From: Sphingobacteriaceae bacterium
GTDB taxonomy: Bacteria; Bacteroidota; Bacteroidia; B-17B0; Aurantibacillaceae
DNA length: 64,000 bases
NCBI GenBank assembly: GCA_016705695.1
Contig: JADJLA010000001.1
Coordinates: 62,001 to 126,000 of the forward strand
Reading direction: 5' to 3'
Both the position numbers and the translations under genes were made by a program. The stretch's first letter is position 1, and each line of letters begins with the position of its first letter. Shown here one piece after another: positions 43,361 through 51,115 of the stretch. A model generated the notes under the pieces. It worked only from the letters and a program-made list of their open reading frames with translations. It did not search any database and was not told where the DNA came from.

Positions 43361-45636
43361 TAACGCCCTCTTCTTTTTTTATGATCAACAAACTTCTTCG
43401 ACTTCTCATTTTTGTTATCACCCGATCTTCTCGACTTTTCATTTCTGTTGTCGCCAAACTTTTTCGAACTTTCTTCTTGGTCAACAAAAGCATACTCCAA
43501 TTGTTTTTTAACCAGGTCGGCATTTTTAATAATGATATTTACAGTATCGCCAAGTGCATAAATTTTTCCGGAGTTCTTTCCAACATATCTGTAATTTTCA
43601 TCATCAAAATAATAACTATCGCCCTTCATATCTCTTGCACGCACCATGCCTTCGCATTTATTTTCAATGATCTCCACATAAATTCCCCATTCGGTAACAC
43701 CGCTAATAACACCGGCAAATTCCTCCCCAATTTTATCTTTCATAAATTCAACCTGCTTGAATTTAATGGATGCACGTTCTGCCTCGGCAGCCATGCGTTC
43801 CATTTCGCTGCTGTGTTTACATAGGTTCTCTAATTCTTTTTGATTAGAATAATTCTCTTTATTTAAACGTGCTTCCAGCAAACGATGTACCATTACATCG
43901 GGATATCTTCTTATTGGTGAAGTAAAATGCGTATAATATGTAAAACCTAAACCATAGTGCCCTGCATTATCAGTAGTATAAATAGCTTTTGGCATACTTC
44001 TTATGGCCAATAATTCAATAATACTTTGCTCTTTTTTGTTTTTCACATCAATTAATAATTTATTGATGCTATCCACCGATTTTTGTTTGGAGCCTAAATT
44101 CATTTTGTATCCAAATTTTGCCACAAAGCCACTTAAAGTTGCTAATTTTTCATCGTTTGGTGCATCGTGAATACGGTAAACGCACAAATTTTTGTTGTCG
44201 CCATCTTTTTTGCCTTTTGGCGCGTTATTATTCTCACCATCTTTTGGTTTACCAAGGTATTCGGCCACTTTTCTATTGGCCAATAACATAAAGTCCTCAA
44301 TCAATTTATGCGCGTCTTTTTGCGTTTTAAAGAAAACACCCAAAGGCTTACCTTCATCATCTAACTTAAATTTTACTTCGGCCTTATCAAAAAATATGGA
44401 TCCTTTTGCAGTTCGTTCGGCGCGTAATATTTTAGCAAGGCGATCTAGTATTAATATTTCGTCTTTGTATTCGCCATCAGCCCCTTCAATTATTTCCTGA
44501 ACTTCTTCGTAAGTAAAACGTCGGTTACTATCGATAATTGTTTTACCAAACCACTCACCAACTATTTGGCCTTTGTCGGTTATTTCAAACACCGCGCTAA
44601 AGGTGTATTTTTCTTCTTTAGGCCTAAGCGAGCAAACAAAATTACTTAACACTTCGGGCAACATGGGTATCACGCGATCAACTAAGTAAACGGAGGTTGC
44701 TCTATTTACTGCTTCTTTATCTAATACAGTTCCCGGTTTTAAATAGTGCGTTACATCGGCAATGTGTACGCCAACTTCCCAATTACCATTATCTAATTTT
44801 TTTAATGATAAAGCATCATCAAAATCTTTGGCATCGTATGGGTCAATAGTAAATGTGGTAATATCTCTAAAATCTCTGCGCTTTTTTATTTCCTTCTCAT
44901 TTATTTCTAGATCAAGCTTGCGCGCGTAATATTCTACTTCGTCAGAAAAACTTTCAGGTAAACCGTACTCGGCCATAATAGCGTGGATCTCGGTTTTGTG
45001 TTCGCCCGGAAAACCAAACACTTCAATTACTTCTCCCATCGGATTTTGATCACCCTGCTTCCACTCCAATAGTTTTACCTGAACTTTTTGCCCTTCTTTA
45101 GCGCCTTTTATTCGGGTTAAATTCACAAAAAAATCAACATGGATCTTGTGATTATCAGGTATAACAAATGCAAATTTCTGGGATAATTTTATTGTACCAA
45201 CAAATTGGGTTTTGGATCTTTGTAAAACCTCTACCACTTCCCCTTCTTTACGTTTACCCCTGTGATTTGAATTTAAAACGATCTTCACCAGATCACCTTG
45301 CAAAGCGTCTTTGGTGCGCTTAAAAGGAATAAATACGTCATCCTGATCATTACCAATAACCACAAAGGCAGTTGCCTGCGTTGTAAAATCAATAGTGCCG
45401 GTTAAATAATTGCGAGTTTGTTTGATGGTAAATTTGCCAAGTTCTTTTTCAACAACAAAACCATTTTGTTTAAGGCCTTGCAATGTTTCTATTAATTGCG
45501 CGCGTTCGCTGTCGGAATTTATTTCCATAGCCGCGCCAATTTGTTTATAGTTAAATGATTTTTCGTAATTGTGTTGCAAAAAAGCCAATACTTCTTCAAA
45601 TAGGAACTTTTGCTTTGGTTTTTTGTTTTTCGACAT
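43360..45636 (-). CDS. rnr: ribonuclease R
   Basis: A 758-residue 3'-5' exoribonuclease of the RNase II/R family. N-terminal winged-helix and cold-shock domains are followed by the RNB catalytic domain with TIDPYDAKDFDDALSLKKLD (Asp residues for Mg2+) and HIADVTHYLKPGTVLDKEA. YTHFTSPIRRYPDVMVHRLL and an S1 domain (FAGVISGVTEWGIYVEIIEN) come next. RNase R degrades structured RNA. The C-terminal tail (about 722-758) is a basic, repetitive stretch with GDNRNEKSRRSGDNKNEKSK, a lysine-rich tail as in other RNase R proteins. It is probably co-oriented with, but separate from, purN (54-base gap). Confidence 0.95.
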   Translation of the reverse strand: MSKNKKPKQKFLFEEVLAFLQHNYEKSFNYKQIGAAMEINSDSERAQLIETLQGLKQNGFVVEKELGKFTIKQTRNYLTGTIDFTTQATAFVVIGNDQDDVFIPFKRTKDALQGDLVKIVLNSNHRGKRKEGEVVEVLQRSKTQFVGTIKLSQKFAFVIPDNHKIHVDFFVNLTRIKGAKEGQKVQVKLLEWKQGDQNPMGEVIEVFGFPGEHKTEIHAIMAEYGLPESFSDEVEYYARKLDLEINEKEIKKRRDFRDITTFTIDPYDAKDFDDALSLKKLDNGNWEVGVHIADVTHYLKPGTVLDKEAVNRATSVYLVDRVIPMLPEVLSNFVCSLRPKEEKYTFSAVFEITDKGQIVGEWFGKTIIDSNRRFTYEEVQEIIEGADGEYKDEILILDRLAKILRAERTAKGSIFFDKAEVKFKLDDEGKPLGVFFKTQKDAHKLIEDFMLLANRKVAEYLGKPKDGENNNAPKGKKDGDNKNLCVYRIHDAPNDEKLATLSGFVAKFGYKMNLGSKQKSVDSINKLLIDVKNKKEQSIIELLAIRSMPKAIYTTDNAGHYGLGFTYYTHFTSPIRRYPDVMVHRLLEARLNKENYSNQKELENLCKHSSEMERMAAEAERASIKFKQVEFMKDKIGEEFAGVISGVTEWGIYVEIIENKCEGMVRARDMKGDSYYFDDENYRYVGKNSGKIYALGDTVNIIIKNADLVKKQLEYAFVDQEESSKKFGDNRNEKSRRSGDNKNEKSKKFVDHKKRRGR

Positions 45637-45690
45637 AAGACCTAAAGATAATTGATTTTACAAATTTTGAAAGATGGAGTTATTAACGGC

Positions 45691-46254
45691 TTATAGCAGT
45701 TTTTCTATAGCTTTAGGAAAATATTCATATTCCAAAGTATGTACTTTTTTTGCAAGATCTTCAGCTGTATCATTCGTGTCAATGGCACATTTAGCTTGTA
45801 AAATGATACGCCCCTTATCATATTCCTCATTCACAAAATGAATGGTGATGCCACTTTCTTTGTCCTTATTGGCAATTACGGCCTCATGAACTTTAATGCC
45901 GTACATTCCTTTACCGCCATAATTTGGCAATAGGGAAGGGTGGATATTCACAATTTTATCGGGGAATGCTTTTACTAATTTCTCGGGGATCTTTAGCAAA
46001 AAACCTGCTAATATAATGAGGTCTATTTTTTCGCCTTTTAAAAATTCAATGATCTTATCGGTATAATTCGTAAGCGCTTCTTTGCTTATTATTTGAACCG
46101 TTTTTTTATGATCTTCGGCTCGTTTAATAACGCCTGCCGTATCTTTATTGGTGATTACCAGTTTTATTTTAATACGGGTGTCATTCTTAAAATATGTTAT
46201 AAGATTTTCTGCATTGGTGCCTTCGCCGCTTGCAAATATGGCCGCATTGATCAT
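45691..46254 (-). CDS. purN: phosphoribosylglycinamide formyltransferase
   Basis: A GAR transformylase of about 187 residues, the third step of purine synthesis. AIFASGEGTNAENLITYF starts the Rossmann fold. LIILAGFLLKIPEKLVKAFP and KIVNIHPSLLPNYGGKGMYG hold the catalytic Asn/His and the folate-binding part. SGITIHFVNEEYDKGRIILQ is next and AIDTNDTAEDLAKKVHTLEY follows. The length fits the family. The frame begins at 46272 (MTIFDHM), but MINAAIFASG at 46254 is the standard N-terminus. Only about 35 bases separate it from the truncated lgt on the other strand, leaving little room for a promoter. Confidence 0.92.
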   Translation of the reverse strand: MINAAIFASGEGTNAENLITYFKNDTRIKIKLVITNKDTAGVIKRAEDHKKTVQIISKEALTNYTDKIIEFLKGEKIDLIILAGFLLKIPEKLVKAFPDKIVNIHPSLLPNYGGKGMYGIKVHEAVIANKDKESGITIHFVNEEYDKGRIILQAKCAIDTNDTAEDLAKKVHTLEYEYFPKAIEKLL

Positions 46255-46288
46255 GTGGTCAAAAATAGTCATTAATATTTATAACTTT

Positions 46289-46897
46289 GTTGGGCCACTT
46301 TGGGATGTTTTTGATGTTCAAGGAAATTTGTTGGAAGAAGGCTATTTATCACACCCTTTAAATATGCTTAAAGTATATGAAGGAGGTTTGGCAAGTCATG
46401 GCGGCGCAATTGGTATTGTTATTGGCACCTTTTTGTACTGTCGTAAAGAAAAGGAGGATCTGTTGTGGTTATTCGATCGTTTAATGGTGGTTGTTCCCTT
46501 GGCTTCTATGCTAATTCGCTTTGGGAATTTGATGAATAGCGAAATAATTGGTAAAAAAACCGATATTACTTTTGGTTTTATTTTTGTTCAAATTGATGGA
46601 GTGCCTCGTCATCCGGCACAATTATATGAGGCACTTTTATATTGTGTGTTATTCATCGTCATGTATTGGCTTTGGAAATATAAACGTGATAATTTAGGTA
46701 AAGGATTTATGTTTGGTCTTTTACTGGTAGCATTATTCACCATTCGCTTTTTTGTGGAATTTATTAAAGAGAACCAGGTTGAATTTGAAAATAACCTTTC
46801 CTTTAACATGGGCCAACTATTAAGTATTCCTTTTGTGCTATTTGGCTTTTACATGATGTGGCGATCTAAGAAAGATTTGCCTACTATTCAGAAGTAG
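46289..46897 (+). pseudogene. lgt: prolipoprotein diacylglyceryl transferase lacking its N-terminus
   Basis: The frame matches the C-terminal two thirds of Lgt, which attaches diacylglycerol to the lipobox Cys of prelipoproteins. GGLASHGGAIGIVIGTFLYC holds the catalytic His. SMLIRFGNLMNSEIIGKKTD is the Lgt signature Arg-Gly-Asn-Glu-Gly. PRHPAQLYEALLYCVLFIVM and FVEFIKENQVEFENN complete it. Homology begins at about VGPLWDVFDVQGN (46289); roughly 100 N-terminal residues with the first helices are missing. Upstream, the frame runs antisense through purN, so it is no real N-terminus. Either a deletion/misjoin at the purN-lgt junction or an inactive remnant. Since Lgt should be essential, an intact copy is expected elsewhere or in the true sequence. 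Confidence 0.85.
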
Positions 46898-46920
46898 AGC
46901 TTTTCAATTTTATTATTTGT

Positions 46921-47010
46921 GCGTGCCCCCATAAAGGCACATTTCTCAGTGAACTCTGTGTAAACCTCTGTGAAGTGCAAAGAGCCTCTGTGGTTTCTGC
47001 CTCTCACGCG
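46921..47010 (+). repeat. GC-rich modular repeat, copy 3, with CTCTGTG repeats
   Basis: It begins GCGTGCCCCCATAAAG (46921-46936), matching GCGTGTCCCCATGAAG of copy 1 at 14 of 16 positions, and ends CTCTCACGCG (47001-47010), like the end of copy 1. Its interior holds spaced CTCTGTG direct repeats (near 46955, 46966 and 46985). It lies in the gap between lgt and the small membrane protein. Confidence 0.65.
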
Positions 47011-47022
47011 TAGATCAGGAAT

Positions 47023-47253
47023 TCAAAACTCTCTTTTAAAGCAAAACTTGAAAGCTGCAAAAACAAAAAACAAAGAGGCTATCCAGTAACCTTGAAAGCT
47101 ATAAGATGTATAAGTGCCTGAAGTGAGGCTTGAAACTAGCACCATTAACAAGATCCACGTAATAATTGACGTTACAAAAACGATGAATCTTTTTTTAAAA
47201 GGTTTTTCCTTGAATCTTTCAAGAGCGTTTTTGGTATCCTTTGGTTGGTGCAT
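47023..47253 (-). CDS. small two-helix membrane protein, unknown
   Basis: A 76-residue protein (from the ATG 47253; the frame opens at 47268). The N-terminus is basic (MHQPKDTKNALERFKEKPFK), followed by helix 1 (FIVFVTSIITWILLMVLVSS) and helix 2 (YWIASLFFVFAAFKFCF), ending KREF. I recognise no family. The start lies about 20 bases downstream of the dnaA terminator hairpin on the same strand, so it needs read-through or its own promoter. Hydrophobic pattern and basic N-terminus support coding; the shortness and the neighbouring repeat leave doubt. Confidence 0.6.
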   Translation of the reverse strand: MHQPKDTKNALERFKEKPFKKRFIVFVTSIITWILLMVLVSSLTSGTYTSYSFQGYWIASLFFVFAAFKFCFKREF

Positions 47254-47272
47254 GTAGTAAAGCAACAAAAAA

Positions 47273-47294
47273 CCCGACGCATGGTCGGGCTTTT
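47273..47294 (-). terminator. terminator after dnaA
   Basis: On the minus strand AAAAAGCCCGAC-CATGC-GTCGGGTTTTTT forms a 6-bp GC stem (plus coordinates CCCGAC 47273-47278, GTCGGG 47284-47289) extended by A/T pairs, with a T-run on the downstream side. It begins six bases after the dnaA stop. Confidence 0.85.
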
Positions 47295-47299
47295 TAAAT

Positions 47300-48736
47300 T
47301 TAGTTAGTGATGCTTATTTTCTTTTCGAGTTCTTCTATATAAGCTTTAAAGCGTTTATCTGTATCCATTAAATTATTTACCGTACGGCAAGCATGTAATA
47401 CTGTTGCATGATCTTTACCTCCGCAATGCATCCCAATGGTTGCTAAAGATGATTTTGTCATATTTTTTGCAAAATACATAGCAATTTGACGAGCCTGAAC
47501 CACTTCACGTTTACGTGTTTTTGATTTCATGGTATCAATAGCTAAGTCGAAATAATCGCAAACTACTTTTTGGATATAATCGATAGACACCTCGCGTGCT
47601 GTACTCTTCACAAATTTATCGATCATAGCTTTAGCTAATTCTAAAGTGATCGTTTTCTTGTTCAAGCTCGATTGTGCTAATAAGGATATCAAAGCGCCTT
47701 CCAATTCGCGAACGTTAGAAGTGATGCTGTACGCTAAATATTCAATAACCTCTTTTGGTAACTGGATACCTTCGTTATAAACCTTTTTTTCTAATACGGC
47801 AATTCTGGTCTCTAATCCCGGAGCTTGAAGATCAGCACTAAGGCCCCATTTGAAACGAGATAATAAACGTTGCTCAATTCCTTGAATATCAACCGGTGCA
47901 CGATCAGCGGTTAAGATGATCTGTTTTCCTAATTGGTGTAAATGATTAAAGATATGGAAGAACACATCCTGTGTTTTATCCTTACCTGCAAAATATTGTA
48001 CGTCATCAATGATCAATACATCTATCATTTGATAGAAGTGGATGAAATCATTTTGATTATTGTTCTTAATCGATTCGATGAACTGGGTGATGAACTTTTC
48101 CGACTGTACATATAACACAGTTTTGTTCGGGAAATTCTTTTTAACCTCAATTCCAATAGCTTGCGCTAAGTGAGTTTTACCTAATCCAACACCTCCGTAT
48201 AATAATAATGGGTTAAAAGCATTTCCGCCCGGTTTTTGAGCTACAGCAAAACCTGCACTGCGGGACAAGCGGTTGCAATCGCCTTCTACAAAATTATCGA
48301 AACTATAATTAGGGTTTAATTGAGATTCTACTTGTACCTTTTTTAAACCCGGGATAATAAATGGGTTTTTAATAGTACTATTACTGATATCGATTGGCAT
48401 CGATACAGAAGGATTCTTTAAATTCGTGTTAATGTTAGGTAACTTGAAAGTGATAGGTGTTTCAGTTTTACCTGAAGCATTATCCATGATGATATTGTAT
48501 TCTAATTTTCCTTCAGGACCCAATTCTTTTTTAATTACTTTTTTAATTAGGCTGATATAATGCTCTTCTAACCATTCATAAAAAAACTGTGAGGGAACTT
48601 GTATGGTTAATATATTTTCGCTTACCTTGATCGGTTTAATAGGTTCGAACCAGGTCTTGAAATTTTGCGGACTTACATTATCTTTGATGATCTGGATGCA
48701 CCCTGCCCATACTTGTTCTGCAGTTTTCTCTTTCAT
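47300..48736 (-). CDS. dnaA: chromosomal replication initiator protein DnaA
   Basis: DnaA opens the replication origin. Domain I is VWAGCIQIIKDNVSPQNFKT (about 8-27), domain II a short linker. The AAA+ domain III has Walker A GGVGLGKTHLAQAIG, Walker B VLIIDDVQ and the Arg finger region SRFKWGLSADLQAP. Domain IV has the DnaA-box-reading helix (CGGKDHATVLHACRTVNNLM). The start MKEKTAEQVW (48736) fits the family; the frame also has an ATG two codons earlier. AAAGGG just upstream may be a ribosome site. No cluster of DnaA boxes is visible around the gene, so the origin is probably elsewhere. Confidence 0.95.
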   Translation of the reverse strand: MKEKTAEQVWAGCIQIIKDNVSPQNFKTWFEPIKPIKVSENILTIQVPSQFFYEWLEEHYISLIKKVIKKELGPEGKLEYNIIMDNASGKTETPITFKLPNINTNLKNPSVSMPIDISNSTIKNPFIIPGLKKVQVESQLNPNYSFDNFVEGDCNRLSRSAGFAVAQKPGGNAFNPLLLYGGVGLGKTHLAQAIGIEVKKNFPNKTVLYVQSEKFITQFIESIKNNNQNDFIHFYQMIDVLIIDDVQYFAGKDKTQDVFFHIFNHLHQLGKQIILTADRAPVDIQGIEQRLLSRFKWGLSADLQAPGLETRIAVLEKKVYNEGIQLPKEVIEYLAYSITSNVRELEGALISLLAQSSLNKKTITLELAKAMIDKFVKSTAREVSIDYIQKVVCDYFDLAIDTMKSKTRKREVVQARQIAMYFAKNMTKSSLATIGMHCGGKDHATVLHACRTVNNLMDTDKRFKAYIEELEKKISITN

Positions 48737-48914
48737 TATCATTACCCTTTCAAAATTTTAAAAATGTTATTACTATATGTGGAAACGTAGAATTAACTTT
48801 AACGTGTTTGTAAATATACTTGTATTATTTGTTTTAGCAACAAAAAATCCAAAAAAAAATTATGGAAAATTTCACCTAAAAATTTGGAGCTTTAAAATAT
48901 TTTTCTACTCCTTA

Positions 48915-49856
48915 CTATATCCCTTGGGCAGAGTTATTTTGCAGTATCTTTTTTCGTTTATCGCAAAAGTATATGTCTATGCGGCCCAGCCAGATACCTG
49001 CCCAACCCATTTGTGTTACTTGAACCTCAATCCCTTGCCTGTTAAGGGTTTTAAAGGGTTTGTCTAAAAACGTATGTGTGTGACCACCAATGATAAGGTC
49101 AATATTTTCTGTTTCTTTTGCAAGCACAACATCGCTAACTTTATCGTTATCATATTTATAACCGAGGTGAGATAAACAGATAACAAAATCACAGTTTTCT
49201 TGTATTCTTAAAGCATGTGCGGTTTTATTTGCATGTTCAATAGGATTATTGTATATTAACCCTTGCCTTTGTTTTGGCGCAATTAAACCATCCAAGTTTA
49301 TTCCTAAACCTAAGATCCCAATTTTAATATTTCCTTTTTTATAGATCTTGTATGGACTTATTTTTTTGTGATCTTTTAGATCAGTATCATTAAAATTATA
49401 ATTACAATTTATAAAATCAAAACCGGCATGAGGCATTTGTTTGATGATATTTTCTACGCCAAGATCAAAATCATGATTACCAAAAGTTACCGCATCGTAC
49501 TGCATCAAACTCATTAATTTATACTCCAGTTCACCTTGAAAATAATTAAAATAGGGAGTGCCCTGGAAGATATCTCCGGCATCTAAAAGCAATATATTTT
49601 GCTCTTCTTTTTTGATCTTTTCTATTACCGCTGCACGTTTCGAAAAACCTCCTTCACCAGGGTGTTTGGCATCATTTTCAGGAAAAGGATCAATGCGACT
49701 GTGCTGATCGTTGGTGTATAAAATGGTGAGTTTTTCAAAGCCTTTTTCGCGCAATAATTTATCTTGCGCAAATGCCGGCAAGTAATAAAAACCCGCCGCA
49801 GTACCTAAAGCGTACTTTATAAATGATCGTCTATTCTGAAATTTCCAGTCGCCCAT
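48915..49856 (-). CDS. Tat-exported metallophosphatase (5'-nucleotidase catalytic half)
   Basis: A protein of about 313 residues. The start at 49856 (MGDWKFQNRRSFIKYALG) gives a twin-arginine signal. The calcineurin-like core has LTILYTNDQHSRIDPF (D-x-H), LLDAGDIFQGTPYFN (GD), VTFGNHDFDLGVEN (GNHD), SHLGYKY and LIIGGHTHTFLD (GHTH), the full set of dimetal ligands of UshA/NucA 5'-nucleotidases. It lacks the C-terminal substrate-binding domain, which is encoded by the preceding gene (overlap about 26 bases). Together they probably form a periplasmic nucleotidase. Confidence 0.9.
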   Translation of the reverse strand: MGDWKFQNRRSFIKYALGTAAGFYYLPAFAQDKLLREKGFEKLTILYTNDQHSRIDPFPENDAKHPGEGGFSKRAAVIEKIKKEEQNILLLDAGDIFQGTPYFNYFQGELEYKLMSLMQYDAVTFGNHDFDLGVENIIKQMPHAGFDFINCNYNFNDTDLKDHKKISPYKIYKKGNIKIGILGLGINLDGLIAPKQRQGLIYNNPIEHANKTAHALRIQENCDFVICLSHLGYKYDNDKVSDVVLAKETENIDLIIGGHTHTFLDKPFKTLNRQGIEVQVTQMGWAGIWLGRIDIYFCDKRKKILQNNSAQGI

Positions 49857-50571
49857 CTTTATAAGGAGAAATTGTTTTACCAATGTATTTTAAGTGCATG
49901 CAATAAAATATGATGGCATCTCTCACCTTCATATTTAATTTATTTGAACTCAAGGCCTTTTTTCCAAACGTGAATCCATCACCACCGTTCGCCAAAAAAT
50001 CAGATGTAACCATCACATAATCATTATTGGATTTAATACTTTGTAGATCGATCGCCGCAGCAATACCTTCACTACTTTTTCGGATCTTCATCCCTAAGAA
50101 AGCGTGTTTTTTCTCTATGATAGCTTTTATGATACTTTCTAATTCTATACCTTTTATTGTTACAACCTCTATCTCATTATCAAAAGGCATCAATTCAAAG
50201 ATCGAGTTCACTGTAACAATTCCTTTATTAATACTTGTTCTTAATCCGCCGCGGTTCATTAGTACAATCACGTTTTGTTTGGCTTTTGCAATACTATCAT
50301 AAGCCCATTTTACGGCGTCGCAAACAAAATTCCCTAAGGTCATTTCGTGTCCGTCTTTTGTAAGTTCACCATTACACATAACCAATTCTTTTTGCATTTC
50401 ATTTCCCAATATTTTAGAGTAAGGAGAAATAATGCTATCAAATTTTACTGACGAAGATGCGCTTTTGAGACTTTGATGCTGAGCTTCTTTTTTACTTACC
50501 GAATAGCGTGTTTTACAAGCCGAAAGAGCCAGTAAAAAAAGCAAAACAAATATTCCGGTTTTCCTCAACAT
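49831..50571 (-). CDS. 5'-nucleotidase C-terminal-domain lipoprotein
   Basis: A protein of about 246 residues. From the ATG 50571 the signal is MLRKTGIFVLLFLLALSA with the lipobox Cys next. The body matches the 5'-nucleotidase C-terminal domain (5_nucleotid_C): ELTKDGHEMTLGNFVCDAVK, VIVLMNRGGLRTSINKGIVT, NSIFELMPFDNEIEVVTIKG, and VMVTSDFLANGGDGFTFGKK, which contacts the nucleotide. In classical enzymes this domain follows the catalytic domain in one chain. Here it is a separate gene placed first, overlapping the catalytic gene. It should sit lipid-anchored in the periplasm. The start is flanked by a palindromic promoter. Confidence 0.9.
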   Translation of the reverse strand: MLRKTGIFVLLFLLALSACKTRYSVSKKEAQHQSLKSASSSVKFDSIISPYSKILGNEMQKELVMCNGELTKDGHEMTLGNFVCDAVKWAYDSIAKAKQNVIVLMNRGGLRTSINKGIVTVNSIFELMPFDNEIEVVTIKGIELESIIKAIIEKKHAFLGMKIRKSSEGIAAAIDLQSIKSNNDYVMVTSDFLANGGDGFTFGKKALSSNKLNMKVRDAIIFYCMHLKYIGKTISPYKDGRLEISE

Positions 50572-50576
50572 ATCAT

Positions 50577-50592
50577 TATCTTTGCAAAGATA
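50577..50592. promoter_or_regulatory. divergent promoter palindrome (two face-to-face -7 boxes)
   Basis: TATCTTTGCAAAGATA is a perfect 16-bp palindrome consisting of one TAnnTTTG box on each strand. The minus box lies 13 bases before the ATG of the nucleotidase lipoprotein, and the plus box points to the thioesterase at 50651. Confidence 0.6.
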
Positions 50593-50650
50593 GTTCATTT
50601 TTGAACCACATTTAAAATTCTAACGAAGCATAACATAAAGTTAAATTACA

Positions 50651-51058
50651 ATGATCGTTTCTGAAACCAAAATACGAGTGCGATACGGCGAGACCGATCA
50701 AATGGGTTATGCATATTATGGAATTTACGCGCAGTATTATGAGGTAGGTCGTGTTGATGCGATGCGTGTTTTAGGATTTTCTTATAAGGAAGTTGAAGAT
50801 CGCGGGATCATGATGCCGGTTCTAGAATATAATATCAAATACAAAAAACCCGCGTATTATGATGATGAATTAACCATTGTTACACGCATCACTGAAATGC
50901 CTACGGGTGTTAAAGTTAATTTTGAATATGAATGTTTTAATCAGCATGGAGACCTTTTAAATACAGGTTTTGTTACCCTCGCCATTATTGATAAAGCCAC
51001 CAATAAACTATGTAAATTACCCGGTTGGTTTAGCAGCGCAATGCGCAAGTTTTTTTAA
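50651..51058 (+). CDS. acyl-CoA thioesterase, YbgC/4HBT type
   Basis: A 135-residue hotdog thioesterase. KIRVRYGETDQMGYAYYGIY contains the catalytic Asp of the 4-hydroxybenzoyl-CoA thioesterase family (the Y-x-x-T-D-x-x-G motif). AQYYEVGRVDAMRVLGFSYK is the conserved central helix, and VKVNFEYECFNQHGDLLNTG and VTLAIIDKATNKLCKLP are the following strands. It hydrolyses short-chain acyl-CoA or acyl-ACP; in other phyla YbgC goes with the Tol-Pal system, but no tol genes are near. Probably monocistronic or first of the sugar operon (gap 57 bases). Confidence 0.88.
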   Translation: MIVSETKIRVRYGETDQMGYAYYGIYAQYYEVGRVDAMRVLGFSYKEVEDRGIMMPVLEYNIKYKKPAYYDDELTIVTRITEMPTGVKVNFEYECFNQHGDLLNTGFVTLAIIDKATNKLCKLPGWFSSAMRKFF

Positions 51059-51115
51059 GGAAATTTCTCCTCTTTTCTTCAATTTATTTAAGTATATTAG
51101 CTAAATTTTTTAAGA

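Noticed and set aside
46148..46288. N-terminal extension of the lgt frame
   Set aside because: It is antisense to purN and has no Lgt similarity; used only as evidence of the broken junction.
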